Origin: Streptomyces sp. NRRL B-24484
GTDB taxonomy: Bacteria > Actinomycetota > Actinomycetes > Streptomycetales > Streptomycetaceae
Length of the DNA: 64,000 nt
Direction of reading: 5' to 3'
Assembly (NCBI RefSeq): GCF_000717715.1
Contig: NZ_JOAI01000038.1
Coordinates: 18,926 to 82,925, forward strand
How positions within the stretch are numbered: position 1 is the stretch's first letter; the number at the start of each line of letters is the position of its first letter. This document shows, piece after piece, positions 36,289 through 45,765 of this stretch. The notes under the pieces are model-generated. The model had not been told where the DNA came from. It did no database searches and was given only the letters and a program-made list of their open reading frames with translations. The position numbers were made by a program, and so were the translations under genes.

Positions 36289-36324
36289 GGACCCCTGCGG
36301 TGGGCGGCCTCACCGCAGGGGTCC
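36289..36324. terminator. Hairpin terminator at 3' end of araC-type gene
   Basis: GGACCCCTGCGGTG (36289-36302) pairs perfectly with 36311-36324 round an 8-nt loop. It covers the stop codon of the leftward AraC gene and can also end rightward transcripts. Confidence 0.75.
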
Positions 36325-37065
36325 GCCCTCCCGCTGGTGGCGGCCGGGCGTGGTGCCGAAGGCCTTCCGGAAGGACTCCACGAAGGCGCTCGGCGACGAC
36401 CAGCCGCAGGCCGCCGCCACCGAGGTCACCGACCGGCCCGCGGCCAGCAGCGTCAGTGCGTGGTGCAGTCGCAGCTGCGCCCGCCACTGCGGGAAGCTCA
36501 TCCCGGTCTCCCGCCGGAACAGCCGGCTCAGCGTGCGCTCGGACGCGCCCACGGCGGCGCCGAGCCGGGCCAGCGTCCGGTCGTCGGCCGGGTTCGCGGC
36601 CAGCAGGTCGGCGAGGTCCCGCAGCCGCGGGTCCGAGGGCGTCGGCAGTTCCAGGCCGAGGTCGGGCGCCCGGCACAGCTGGTCCAGCGCCACCCGCTCC
36701 AGCGCGTCGAACTGTTCGCCCTGCGGCGGCTCGGGGCCGCTCAGCACCTCGACCACCTCCCACAGCAGCCGGCTCACCGCCAGCACCGCCGGGCGGGTCA
36801 GCCCCAGCGGATTGACCTCCGCGGGGAAGCTCAGGCTGCGCAACTCGCTGGGCCCGTGGGCCCGGTGGGCGTGCGGCACGCCGGCCGGCAGCCAGACCCC
36901 GCGGTGCGCGGGCACCGCCCAGCTGCCCTGCGGGGTGGACACCTCCAGCACGCCGCGCCCCGGGCAGATCAGCTGGTTGACGGTGTGGAAGTGCCAGTCG
37001 ATCCGTTCGCGGTGGGCCAGCGGCTGCCGGGTCGGACCGGTCAGCTCCTGGCGGGTTGGCGACAT
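36310..37065 (-). CDS. AraC-family regulator with cupin sensor domain
   Basis: 251 aa. I chose ATG 37065; the longer frame lacks conserved sequence. Residues about 20-110 are a cupin-like sensor (IDWHFHTVNQLICPGRGVLEVSTPQGSW, VWLPAGVPHAHRAHG). The C-terminus is a double helix-turn-helix (TLARLGAAVGASERTLSRLFRRETGMSFPQWRAQLRL, VTSVAAACGWSSPSAFVESFRKAFGTTPGRHQR). It is divergent from an MFS transporter and probably controls it, an arrangement often seen for this AraC subgroup. Confidence 0.9.
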   Translation of the reverse strand: MSPTRQELTGPTRQPLAHRERIDWHFHTVNQLICPGRGVLEVSTPQGSWAVPAHRGVWLPAGVPHAHRAHGPSELRSLSFPAEVNPLGLTRPAVLAVSRLLWEVVEVLSGPEPPQGEQFDALERVALDQLCRAPDLGLELPTPSDPRLRDLADLLAANPADDRTLARLGAAVGASERTLSRLFRRETGMSFPQWRAQLRLHHALTLLAAGRSVTSVAAACGWSSPSAFVESFRKAFGTTPGRHQREGGPLR

Positions 37066-37159
37066 GGATCGGCAGAGTATCGGAAGTCCGCACCCGGCGC
37101 CGCGGGCCAGGCTGGTCACCGCCGGCGAACCCCCGCCGGCGAGCCACCGAGGAGGCGGG

Positions 37160-38449
37160 ATGACCCCGGACGACACCGCGCGCCGGACGGACACCGGCGC
37201 GGCGCACGCCCCACCCGAACCACCCCCGGGGTCGGTCCCGGGGTCGGCCCCGGCGCAGGACGGGGTCTGGCGGCGGATGGGCCTGTGGGGAGCCGCGCAC
37301 GCCGTCGACGACTTCTACCAGGGGCTCGTCCCCGCCGTGGTGCCGTACTTCGCGCTCGACCGCGGCTACGACTACGTCGCGGTCGGCGGGCTCGCGATGG
37401 CGGCCACCGTCGGCAGCGCCGTGCCGCAGCCCTTCGTCGGACTGGCCGTGGACCGCTGGCGGCTCGGCGGCACGGCCGCCCTTGGCGTGGCCCTGGCCGG
37501 GGTCGGCCTCGGTGCGGCGGGGCTGGTCTCCTCGTACGCCGCGGTCTGGCTGCTGGTGCTGCTGTCCGGGCTCGGGGTGGCGATGTTCCACCCGGCGGCC
37601 GGGCGGTCCGCGCGGGAGGCGGCGGGCGGCAGCACGACGGGGATGAGCGTGTTCGCGGCGGGCGGCAGCGTCGGCTTCTTCCTGGCTCCGGTGCTGGCCA
37701 CGCCGGTGCTGGCGGCCTGGGGCGTGCGGTCCACGGTGCTGTTCGTGCCGCCCGCGCTGATCGCCGGCTGGGTGCTGCTGCGCCACCGGCAGCGGGCCGC
37801 GGCCGCGGGGAGGGCCCACGCCGCGGCGGCCCTCCCCGCGGGGCCCGACCGGTGGCCGCCCTTCCTGGTGCTGACCGGGGTCGAGGTGGCGCGGTCGGTG
37901 GTGTTCTTCGGGGTCAGCACCTTCCTGGAGCTGCACTGGCTGCGCGACCTGCACGCCTCGCACGCCCTGGCCGGCGCGGCACTGGCGGGCTTCCTCGGCG
38001 GCGGCGTCGCCGGGACGCTGCTCGGCGGCCGGCTCGCGGACCGGATCGGTGCGGTGGCGGCCGTGCGGCTGGGCACCGCGCTCACCCTGCCCGCGCTGGC
38101 GGGCCTCTGCCTCGCACCGGGCAGCCTGGTGCCGCTGCTGTTCGCGGTGCTGACCGGCGCCGCGCTCAACGTGCCGTTCGCGGTGATGGTCAAGCTGGGC
38201 CAGGACTACCTGCCCGGACGGCCCGGCACCGCGGCCGGGGTCACCCTGGGGCTCGGCGTCAGCGCCGGCGGGCTGTGCGGGCCGCTGCTCGGAGTGCTCG
38301 CCCGGGCGCACGGGCCGCAGGGCGTGCTGGCCGCGCTGTGCGCGGTGCCGCTGCTCGGCCTGCTGCTGGCGTACGCCCTGGTGGAGCCGGGCGCGGCCGG
38401 GCGGCCGGGGCCGCCCGTCGGACGGTTCAGGCCACGTGGCAGAGCTTGA
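37160..38449 (+). CDS. MFS transporter, fosmidomycin-resistance (Fsr)-like
   Basis: 429 aa. ATG 37160 follows GAGGAGGCGGG. It has 12 likely spans; AAHAVDDFYQGLVPAVVPYFALDRGYDY, FVGLAVDRWRLGG and AMFHPAAGRSAREAAGG are typical of the Fsr subgroup. It may export fosmidomycin-like phosphonates or other small polar compounds. Its last 23 bp overlap the convergent small gene. Confidence 0.87.
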   Translation: MTPDDTARRTDTGAAHAPPEPPPGSVPGSAPAQDGVWRRMGLWGAAHAVDDFYQGLVPAVVPYFALDRGYDYVAVGGLAMAATVGSAVPQPFVGLAVDRWRLGGTAALGVALAGVGLGAAGLVSSYAAVWLLVLLSGLGVAMFHPAAGRSAREAAGGSTTGMSVFAAGGSVGFFLAPVLATPVLAAWGVRSTVLFVPPALIAGWVLLRHRQRAAAAGRAHAAAALPAGPDRWPPFLVLTGVEVARSVVFFGVSTFLELHWLRDLHASHALAGAALAGFLGGGVAGTLLGGRLADRIGAVAAVRLGTALTLPALAGLCLAPGSLVPLLFAVLTGAALNVPFAVMVKLGQDYLPGRPGTAAGVTLGLGVSAGGLCGPLLGVLARAHGPQGVLAALCAVPLLGLLLAYALVEPGAAGRPGPPVGRFRPRGRA

Positions 38450-38690
38450 CCACGGAGACCCGGTGCAGGTCCACCGCGAGCGGGGTGTGGCGGCGGTGCC
38501 GGCGGGCGTCCTCGGACTCCGCCCGGGCCAGTGCCTGCTCCACGGCGTGGTCGGCCTCGGAGGCGTCGACGATGAAGAGGTGGACACCGGTGTCGGGCGT
38601 GCCGTCCGGCCCGGTGTCACCGGACTGGTGCGGAATCTCGACCCGCCAGCGGAAAAGGTGCGGCGATGCCGCTCTGGACCTCTTGGTCAT
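38427..38690 (-). CDS. Small conserved-looking hypothetical protein (87 aa)
   Basis: ATG 38690 is preceded by AGAGGAAG. The protein (FRWRVEIPHQSGDTGP, GVHLFIVDASEADHAVEQALARAESEDARRHRRHTPLAVDLHRVSVVKL) reads like an alpha/beta protein with an ending that resembles a short beta strand. I do not know the family. It is transcribed away from the ROK repressor and may be under its control through the direct repeats in the shared promoter region. Confidence 0.6.
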   Translation of the reverse strand: MTKRSRAASPHLFRWRVEIPHQSGDTGPDGTPDTGVHLFIVDASEADHAVEQALARAESEDARRHRRHTPLAVDLHRVSVVKLCHVA

Positions 38691-38778
38691 CGGACGTGCT
38701 TCCTCTCCCGTGCGGACGTGACGGGCGTTGGAGCTCCGTGGCGTTCGGACCTGTGCGGTCCGTATCACCGTATGAGGG

Positions 38779-38826
38779 GTAAATATGTCCGTCAAGAGGA
38801 CGAGATGTGGAGTAAATATTCCGTCC
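38779..38826. promoter_or_regulatory. AT-rich direct repeats, candidate ROK repressor sites
   Basis: GTAAATATGTCCGTC at 38779-38793 and GTAAATATTCCGTCC at 38812-38826 share GTAAATAT plus TCCGTC and start 33 bp apart, about three helical turns. They stand out in this GC-rich DNA and lie between the divergent 87-aa gene and the ROK gene. Confidence 0.55.
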
Positions 38827-38864
38827 GGCGGATGAATTCGTTCCCGAGCCAGTACGGTGCATGT

Positions 38865-40058
38865 ATGAGCGACCTCCACGAGTCGGCCGCCCTCTCCGCC
38901 CGGCGGCTGCGCACCCGCACCGCCCTGCTCGCCGTGCTCGCAGAGTACGGTGCGCTCAGCCGATCCGACCTGGGACGGCTCACCGGCCTGTCGCGGTCCG
39001 CGGTCAGCAGCGCCGTCGCCGACCTGCGCGCCGAGGGCGCCGTCACCGAGCAGCCCGCCCCCACCGGCCCGGTCACCGGACGCGGCCGCCCGGCCGCCGT
39101 GGTCACGCTCAGCCGTGACACCGGGCTCGTCCTCGGCCTCGACCTCGGGCACGCCCACATCACCGCCGCCGTCGGCACCGGCGAGGGGACGGTGCTCGGC
39201 GAGGCCACCGCCCTGCTCGACATCGACGACCACCCGCAGCGGGCCCTCGACACCGCCGCCGACCTCGCCGCCGAGGCGATGCAGCAGGCCGGCTGCGGAC
39301 CGGAGGCGGTCGGTGCGGCCGCCGCCGGCATCCCCGCCGCCATGGACCTGCGCACCCGCGCCGTCCGGGCGCCCACCATCCTCGCCAAGTGGATCGGCCT
39401 CGACCCGGCCGCCGAACTCGCCCGACGGCTCCGGATGCCCGTCGCGGTCGCCAACGACGCCGAGATGGGCGCCCGCGGCGAACGCGCCCTCGGCGCCGGC
39501 CGCGGCCTCAACGACCTCATCTACGTCAAGGCCTCGCACGGTGTCGGCAGCGGTCTCGTGCTCGGCGGCCAGTTCTACCGCGGCGCGACCGGCCTGGCCG
39601 GCGAGATCGGCCACATCCAGCTGCCCGGCGCCACCAACTGGTGCCGCTGCGGCAACCGCGGCTGCCTGGAGACGGTCGTCTCCGTCGCCGAGGTCCGGCG
39701 CCGGCTGACCCACGTGCTCGCCAGCGCCGACCGCGGCAACGTGCCCGAGGAGATCCCGCCGCTCGACGAGCTCGCCGGCCGTCCCGCGGCGGCCCGGGTG
39801 ATCACCGACGCCGGCCGGACCCTCGGCCGCGTCCTCGCCGACCTGGTCAACTGCCTCAACCCGGCCGCGATCATCATCGGCGGCGAGCTCGGCCAGGCCG
39901 GCGCGCCCCTGGTGACGGGCGTCCGGGAATCCATCGACCGCTACGCCCAGCCCGCGGTCGCCGACGCCGTCGAGATCACCGCCGGCACCCTCGGCGTCCG
40001 CGCCGAGCTCCACGGCGCCCTGGTCACCGCCGCCGACACCCGCCGCACCGTCGCCTGA
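38865..40058 (+). CDS. ROK-family transcriptional repressor
   Basis: 397 aa; ATG 38865. The N-terminal winged helix (RTALLAVLAEYGALSRSDLGRLTGLSRSAVSSAVADLRAEGAV) is followed by the sugar-kinase-like ROK core: LGLDLGHAHITAAV, VANDAEMGARGERALGAG, GEIGHIQLPGA and the zinc motif CRCGNRGCLETV. ROK repressors of this form (XylR/NagC type) sense sugars. No sugar transporter adjoins it, so its regulon is probably remote. Confidence 0.92.
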   Translation: MSDLHESAALSARRLRTRTALLAVLAEYGALSRSDLGRLTGLSRSAVSSAVADLRAEGAVTEQPAPTGPVTGRGRPAAVVTLSRDTGLVLGLDLGHAHITAAVGTGEGTVLGEATALLDIDDHPQRALDTAADLAAEAMQQAGCGPEAVGAAAAGIPAAMDLRTRAVRAPTILAKWIGLDPAAELARRLRMPVAVANDAEMGARGERALGAGRGLNDLIYVKASHGVGSGLVLGGQFYRGATGLAGEIGHIQLPGATNWCRCGNRGCLETVVSVAEVRRRLTHVLASADRGNVPEEIPPLDELAGRPAAARVITDAGRTLGRVLADLVNCLNPAAIIIGGELGQAGAPLVTGVRESIDRYAQPAVADAVEITAGTLGVRAELHGALVTAADTRRTVA

Positions 40059-40063
40059 CGGCC

Positions 40064-40093
40064 GCGAGCCGCCCCGCTGCCGGGGCGGCTCGC
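40064..40093. terminator. Terminator hairpin after ROK gene
   Basis: GCGAGCCGCCCCG (40064-40076) pairs perfectly with 40081-40093 round a 4-nt loop, 5 bp after the stop codon. Confidence 0.85.
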
Positions 40094-40101
40094 GAACGGG
40101 C

Positions 40102-40135
40102 GCAGGGGGCGCCGGCTCTCCTCGGCGCCCCCTGC
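40102..40135. terminator. Second terminator hairpin between convergent genes
   Basis: GCAGGGGGCGCCG (40102-40114) pairs perfectly with 40123-40135 round an 8-nt loop. With the preceding hairpin it separates the ROK gene from the convergent DUF4360 gene. Confidence 0.8.
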
Positions 40136-40209
40136 TGGTGGGTGGGCCCGCCCGGCCCCGACGGTGGCCGGGGGCGGGACCGGGCGGGAGTCGTGGTGGT
40201 GCGGCAGGG

Positions 40210-40869
40210 TCAGGGGCAGGTCTTCCAGGCCAGGTGGTAGACGGTGTTGATGTCGCCGTCGGTGGAGTCCATCGTCATGAAGCTGGTGGTCCTGCCGGTG
40301 TCGGACGTCCCGGCGTTGAGCCGCAGCTCGGTGTTGATGTTGAAGTTGCGAAGCTCGCCGCAGGGCGCGAAGACCAGGGCGGCCACGTCCACCGAGTCGG
40401 TGGCCTGCCAGCTGTCGTCCAGCGGGCCCTTGAACTGGTGGTTGCTGGAGGTGGTCTGCGGCGAGCCCTGGAAGTAGTAGTTGGCCTTCTGCGTGCCGAC
40501 GGCGCCGCGCTCCAGGTGGGCGAAGCCGCGGTAGTCGGCGGAGGCGATGGCGTAGGTGAAGCCCTGTGGCACGTGCACGTTCAGGTTGAGCTGGCAGTTC
40601 TTGCGGAAGTCGGTCGGCTTGGAGCCGACGCCCACCTGCGCCAGGTAGTCGCTGTAGGTCACGGTGAAGGCCGTGTTGTCGGGGGAGACCGCGACGGCGG
40701 CCGTGCCGGCCGGACACCCGGAGCCGTTGACGGTGGCCACGTTGATCACGATCTTGTCCGGCGGCGGAGGGGTGGTCCACGGACCGGTGGGCGCCGCGGC
40801 CGAGGCCGCGGGGGCGGCGACCAGCGAGGCGGCGGTGGCGCCGACGGCGACGAGCATGCGGACGATCAA
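40210..40869 (-). CDS. Secreted DUF4360-type protein
   Basis: 219 aa. TTG 40869 has AAGGAA at the right distance; ATG 40857 is the alternative with poorer spacing. The signal peptide ends in APAASAAAP. The mature protein (IVINVATVNGSGCPAGTAAVAVSPDNTAFTVTYSDYLAQVG, KNCQLNLNVHVPQGFTYAIASADYRGFAHLE, YFQGSPQTTSSNHQFKGPL) matches DUF4360, small secreted beta-rich proteins of actinomycetes and fungi with no known activity. Four cysteines could form two disulfides. Confidence 0.87.
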   Translation of the reverse strand: MIVRMLVAVGATAASLVAAPAASAAAPTGPWTTPPPPDKIVINVATVNGSGCPAGTAAVAVSPDNTAFTVTYSDYLAQVGVGSKPTDFRKNCQLNLNVHVPQGFTYAIASADYRGFAHLERGAVGTQKANYYFQGSPQTTSSNHQFKGPLDDSWQATDSVDVAALVFAPCGELRNFNINTELRLNAGTSDTGRTTSFMTMDSTDGDINTVYHLAWKTCP

Positions 40870-40973
40870 GGCGTTTCCTTCCGATCGTGCACGGCCGCCG
40901 GGCGGGACTCCGTCCCGGCGGTCTGTCGCGTACATGTCACCACGACATCCGCCCCGCGTACAGAGGGGCGGCG

Positions 40974-41003
40974 ACGCTCCGTCAGGAATCCCTGACGGAG
41001 CGT
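40974..41003. promoter_or_regulatory. 13-bp inverted repeat between divergent genes
   Basis: ACGCTCCGTCAGG (40974-40986) pairs perfectly with 40991-41003 across a 4-bp spacer. It lies in the 298-bp divergent region between the DUF4360 gene and the importer operon, about 165 bp upstream of the latter. In this position it is more likely an operator or leader hairpin than a terminator. Confidence 0.5.
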
Positions 41004-41167
41004 GGACGAACGGCGGGCCGCCCCCGCCGGCCGCGGCCCCGCGCTCCCGCCGCCGCGACCCCCCACCGGAATCCCCGTACCCGCCGGAACCGCCGGCCCG
41101 GTCCGTCCGACTACCTGCACCGGGCCGGCAGCCGCCGCCCCGCAGCACGGACCATCCGGAGACCACC

Positions 41168-42247
41168 ATGCGCGCTCGCGCCCTGTGCGGCCTGGCCGCC
41201 GCCCTCGCCCTGCTCACCTCGGCCTGCGCGAGCGGCGGCGGCACCACCGCCGCGGGCACCGGCTCCGCCGCACCGTCGGCGGCCGTCGGCGGCTTCCCCG
41301 TCCGCGCGGCCGACTGCGCCGGTGCCGAGACCGTCTTCGACGCACCGCCCCGGAGGATCGTCACCAGCAACGCCGCCGCCCTGGAGATGCTGCTCCGGCT
41401 CGGCGCCGGGGACCGGGTGATCGGCACCGGGTTCCCGCCCGGCACCGGCACGATGCCCGCCGACCTTGCGGAGCGCGCCGCCGCCGTCCCCGTCCTCGGA
41501 CGCGCCGTCATCGCCAAGGAGAAGCTGCTCGGCTCCGGCGCCGACCTGTACGTCGACACCTTCGCCTCGATGGGCGCCATGGGCGGGGCGATGGGCGCCG
41601 CCCCCACCGAGCAGGAGTTCGCCGCGGCCGGCATCAAGCACGTCCAGCTGCACTCCACCGCCTGCGCCGACCGGCTCACCGGCCCGCAGCAGGACCTCTC
41701 CGAGGTGACCGCCGACATCCGGCGGCTCGGCGCGATCACCGGCACCCGGGCGCGCGCCGAGGAACTGGTGGCCGGGATGGAGCGCACCGTCGGCGCCGTC
41801 CGCACCGCGGTCGCCGCCGTCCCCGCCGACCGCCGCCCCTCCTACTTCTTCTTCGACGCCGACGCCGGCACCAAGCAGCCGATGGCCGCCTGCGGCCGCC
41901 AGGTCGCCAACGCGGTGATCACCCTCGCGGGCGCCCGCAACGTCTTCGCCGACTGCAAGGGCGCCTTCAAGCCCGTCTCCTGGGAGGACGTCGTCGCCGC
42001 CGACCCCGACTGGATCCAGCTCGGCGTCCGCAACCGCGGCAGCGAGGCCGAGACCCGCAAGGCCTACGACCAGGCCGAGGCCTTCCTCCGTGACTTCCCC
42101 GCGACCCGGGAGCTGAAGGCCGTCCGCGCGGGCCACTTCGTCCGGATCGGCTCCGAGGTGACCACCATCGCGGGCGTCCGCAACGCCGACACCGTCCTCG
42201 CCGTTGCCCGCGCCGTCCACCCCGGCCTCACCGTGGACGGCCGCTAG
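41168..42247 (+). CDS. FecB-type ABC transporter substrate-binding lipoprotein
   Basis: 359 aa. ATG 41168; lipobox LLTSACASGGG near residue 20. The body (PPRRIVTSNAAALEMLLRLGAGDRVIGTG, ADLYVDTFASMG, SWEDVVAADPDWIQLG, GVRNADTVLAVARAVHP) is the metal-complex/cobalamin/heme-binding class. The subgroup could be siderophore, heme or the F420-0-type importers of actinomycetes; sequence alone does not decide. It heads a three-gene importer operon. Confidence 0.87.
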   Translation: MRARALCGLAAALALLTSACASGGGTTAAGTGSAAPSAAVGGFPVRAADCAGAETVFDAPPRRIVTSNAAALEMLLRLGAGDRVIGTGFPPGTGTMPADLAERAAAVPVLGRAVIAKEKLLGSGADLYVDTFASMGAMGGAMGAAPTEQEFAAAGIKHVQLHSTACADRLTGPQQDLSEVTADIRRLGAITGTRARAEELVAGMERTVGAVRTAVAAVPADRRPSYFFFDADAGTKQPMAACGRQVANAVITLAGARNVFADCKGAFKPVSWEDVVAADPDWIQLGVRNRGSEAETRKAYDQAEAFLRDFPATRELKAVRAGHFVRIGSEVTTIAGVRNADTVLAVARAVHPGLTVDGR

Positions 42248-43314
42248 ATGGCCGCCACCGCAGCACCGGGCACGGCCCCGGCCGTCCACCGGTCGGCGAG
42301 CCTGCGCACCGGCGCGCTGGCCGGCGCCCTCGCGCTGGCCCTGGCCGTCGCCCTCACCCTCGCCGTCTCGCTCGGTGCGGTGGACGTCCCGCCCGCCGAG
42401 GTGTGGAGCGTCGTCACCCGCCACCTCACCGGCCGGCCGGCGGAGCCCGGCACCCGCGACCTGATCGTCTGGCAGCTGCGCGCGCCGCGCGCCCTGCTCG
42501 CGGCCGTCGTCGGCGCCGGACTCGGCCTCGTCGGCACCGCCGTCCAGGCCCTCGTCCGCAACCCGCTCGCCGACCCCTACCTGCTCGGCATCTCCTCCGG
42601 CGCCACGCTCGGGGCCGTCGCCGTCACCGTGCTCGGTACCGCCGCCGGGGCCGGCCTCGGACTAGGCCTCTCCGGTGCGGCCTTCGCCGGCGCGCTCACC
42701 GCCTTCGCCCTGGTCTGGACGATCGCCCGGCGCGGTGGCGGCTTCGCCCCGCTGCGGCTGGTCCTCGCCGGCATCGGCATCGGCCAGTTCCTCGCCGGGT
42801 TCACCAGCTTCCTCGTGCTGCAGGCCGGTGACGAACAGCGCACCCGCGGCGTGCTGTTCTGGCTGATGGGCAGCCTCGGCGGCACCACCTGGAGCCAACT
42901 CGCACTGCCCGCCGCGGCGGTGGCCCTCGGGGCCGTCCACCTCCAGGCCCGTGCGCGGGCGCTGAACGCACTGGCCGTCGGCGACGAGACGGCCACCGGA
43001 CTCGGCGTGGACGTCACCCGGCTGCGCCGCGAACTCTTCACCGTCACCAGCCTGCTGACCGGGGTGATGGTCGCCGTCTCGGGCGCGATCGGCTTCGTCG
43101 GCCTGCTCGTGCCGCACGTCTGCCGGCTGCTCGTCGGCGGCGACCACCGGCGGCTGCTGCCGCTCGCCGCCCTCACCGGCGCCGTGCTGCTCACCGCCGT
43201 CGACACCCTCGCCCGGACGGCCCTCGCCACCCAGGAGGTCCCGATCGGCGTGGTCACCGCGCTGCTCGGCGCACCCGTCCTGCTGTACCTGCTCGACCGA
43301 CGACCGGAGCACCG

Positions 43315-43318
<4 letters not shown>
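42248..43318 (+). CDS. FecCD-type ABC transporter permease
   Basis: 356 aa with about ten spans. ATG 42248 directly follows the binding-protein stop. WQLRAPRALLAAVVGAGLGLVGTAVQALVRNPLADPYLLGISSGATLGAV is the family hallmark, and LNALAVGDETATGLGVDVTRLR is the coupling region for the ATPase. A four-base overlap links it to the next gene. Confidence 0.93.
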
Positions 43319-44094
<776 letters not shown>

Positions 44095-44113
44095 ACCGTC
44101 CGGCCCCGGTGCC

Positions 44114-44692
44114 TCAGCCGTCGAACCGGACCACCAGCCGGACGTTCACCGCGCCGTGGACCCCGGTGAGGGCGCTCATGACCCGCCGCACCGGGGCCCA
44201 CGGCCCGTCGGTGGGCACCGCGTCGCGGCGCAGCATGCGGACGGTGCGCAGCAGCCTGCTGTCCTGGATCCAGGCGGCGCCCTCCGGCCGGCCGCCGGTG
44301 TCCCGGAAGGACTTGCCGGTGCACACCCAGCCGCGGGTGGGTGCGAGCGAGTACTCCTCGACCCGTGCGTCCACGGCCTCGGCCGGCCCGTCCCGGTCCA
44401 CGGCGGCCAATTCCGCCCAGGAGATCCAGGACGCGCCGTGGGCGTCCCGGCCCCACACCCCGTACGCCTGCCGGACCTCGGCCGTCACGTCCTCGGGGAG
44501 GCCACGCCCGCCGGCGGGCGGACGGAACCCGGCGTGGTTGCGCACGCCGAACAGGCAGCCGAAGGCGTCGTAGCACCGGCCGTCGTACAGCAGGTCGAGG
44601 TCCACCGCCGGCCACCAGCGGATCTCGTCGTCCTCGTCGAGCACTCCGTGGGTGGCCCGGCACTCCACGAAGCCGTGGATGTCGGCTCCCAC
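44114..44692 (-). CDS. Hypothetical protein, 192 aa (GADIHGFVE family)
   Basis: GTG 44692 follows GGAGAATCC. The protein starts GADIHGFVECR and continues DLDLLYDGRCYDAFGCLFGVRNHAGFRPPAGGRGLP, WISWAELAAVD and GWVCTGKSFRDT. The DIHGFVE opening and NHAGFRP block look conserved, but I know no function for them. It is soluble with no signal peptide and is divergent from the helical protein at 44870. Confidence 0.7.
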   Translation of the reverse strand: MGADIHGFVECRATHGVLDEDDEIRWWPAVDLDLLYDGRCYDAFGCLFGVRNHAGFRPPAGGRGLPEDVTAEVRQAYGVWGRDAHGASWISWAELAAVDRDGPAEAVDARVEEYSLAPTRGWVCTGKSFRDTGGRPEGAAWIQDSRLLRTVRMLRRDAVPTDGPWAPVRRVMSALTGVHGAVNVRLVVRFDG

Positions 44693-44869
44693 GCGGGTGG
44701 ATTCTCCGCGCCGGCCGATCGCGCCGCAGGCGTTTTCCCCCGGCGCGGCCGCCCCCGCGGCCCGGTGAGGTGTTCGGCGCTCGCACACCGGACCGGGAGC
44801 GGGCCGGGGCGGGCGGCGGCTGCGGGCCGGGACCGTGACCCGTCCGGGTGTCCGGCGGTTGGACCCGGT

Positions 44870-45724
44870 ATGACGATCTCTCCACTGCCCTGGCTGCCGC
44901 TCCCGGCCACCTTCGACCAGGTCGCCCGGGTGGTGGGGCGGGGCTCCGAGCAGGGTGCGCGGGCGACCGCGGCCGAGGAGCTCGCCGCCATGCACCGCGC
45001 CGCCGCGGCCGGGGCGCGGGCCGCCGCCTGGGTGCGGCGGCTCGCCGGACGGCAGGCCGCCGCCGCGCACGGCCGGGCCCTGGAGGAGACCGCCCGCGCA
45101 CTCGCCCGGGCCAGCAGCCACGACGTCGTCCGCGGCGAGGGCCGGCTCGACGACCGGGAGTACCGCACCCTCACCGGCGCCGTGGTCCTCGGCACCGGGA
45201 ACGCGGGCGGCCCGCCCGACCTTCACCCGGGGGAGCGGACCGCGCTGCTCGCGGCCTGCGCGCTGACCGTCGCGATGCCGGCCACCGCGGCGGACCGTCG
45301 CGCCCGCGAGCTCCCGTTGCTCGCCGACGAGTTGACCGAGACGATCGCCGCGGGCGAACGGGCCGGCGCGGCCCGCGCCGCCCGCACGACGGCCACCGAC
45401 GCGGCGCGGCTCGTCCTCGGCGGGAGCGGCGACGGCGAGTGCCCCCGGGCCCGGCAGGCCCACCGGGGCCTCACCGAACGGGCCTTCTACGTCTTCGAAC
45501 TGGTCCTCGCCCACCAGGGCAGCCACGACGAGGACGCCCGCCGCCAGGCGCTCACCACCGCCCTCGGCCCGGCCGCCCGCGGCACTGCCGCGGTGGCCCT
45601 GCTGCGGGTCGCCGACGACCCGGCCCTCGGCCTCGACGACGACCGGCGCCACCACCTGACCCGCCTCGCCGCCGAGCTCGACCCCCGCACCACCCGCGAC
45701 CTGACCGGCCGCACCCGCCGCTGA
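44870..45724 (+). CDS. Alpha-helical hypothetical protein, 284 aa
   Basis: ATG 44870. The sequence is Ala/Arg-rich and almost wholly helical (AAEELAAMHRAAAAGARAAAWVRRLAGRQAAAAHGRALEETARALARASS), with no enzyme motif, membrane span or signal. Codon use is normal for the region. No function is recognised; it stands alone between a divergent gene and the convergent isocyanide synthase. Confidence 0.65.
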   Translation: MTISPLPWLPLPATFDQVARVVGRGSEQGARATAAEELAAMHRAAAAGARAAAWVRRLAGRQAAAAHGRALEETARALARASSHDVVRGEGRLDDREYRTLTGAVVLGTGNAGGPPDLHPGERTALLAACALTVAMPATAADRRARELPLLADELTETIAAGERAGAARAARTTATDAARLVLGGSGDGECPRARQAHRGLTERAFYVFELVLAHQGSHDEDARRQALTTALGPAARGTAAVALLRVADDPALGLDDDRRHHLTRLAAELDPRTTRDLTGRTRR

Positions 45725-45737
45725 GCGGCCGGGCCGG

Positions 45738-45765
45738 TCAGCCGTCAGCCCTCAGCCCTCAGCCG
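45738..45765. repeat. Four tandem 7-bp units spanning isocyanide synthase stop codon
   Basis: TCAGCCS occurs four times in a row (45738-45765). Read on the minus strand each unit carries TGA, and because the period is 7, the units place stops in all three frames at the 3' end of the isocyanide synthase gene. Confidence 0.9.

Noticed and set aside
40870..41167. Cobalamin riboswitch upstream of the FecBCD-type operon
   Set aside because: I could not find the conserved B12-box or core helices; only a simple inverted repeat is present.
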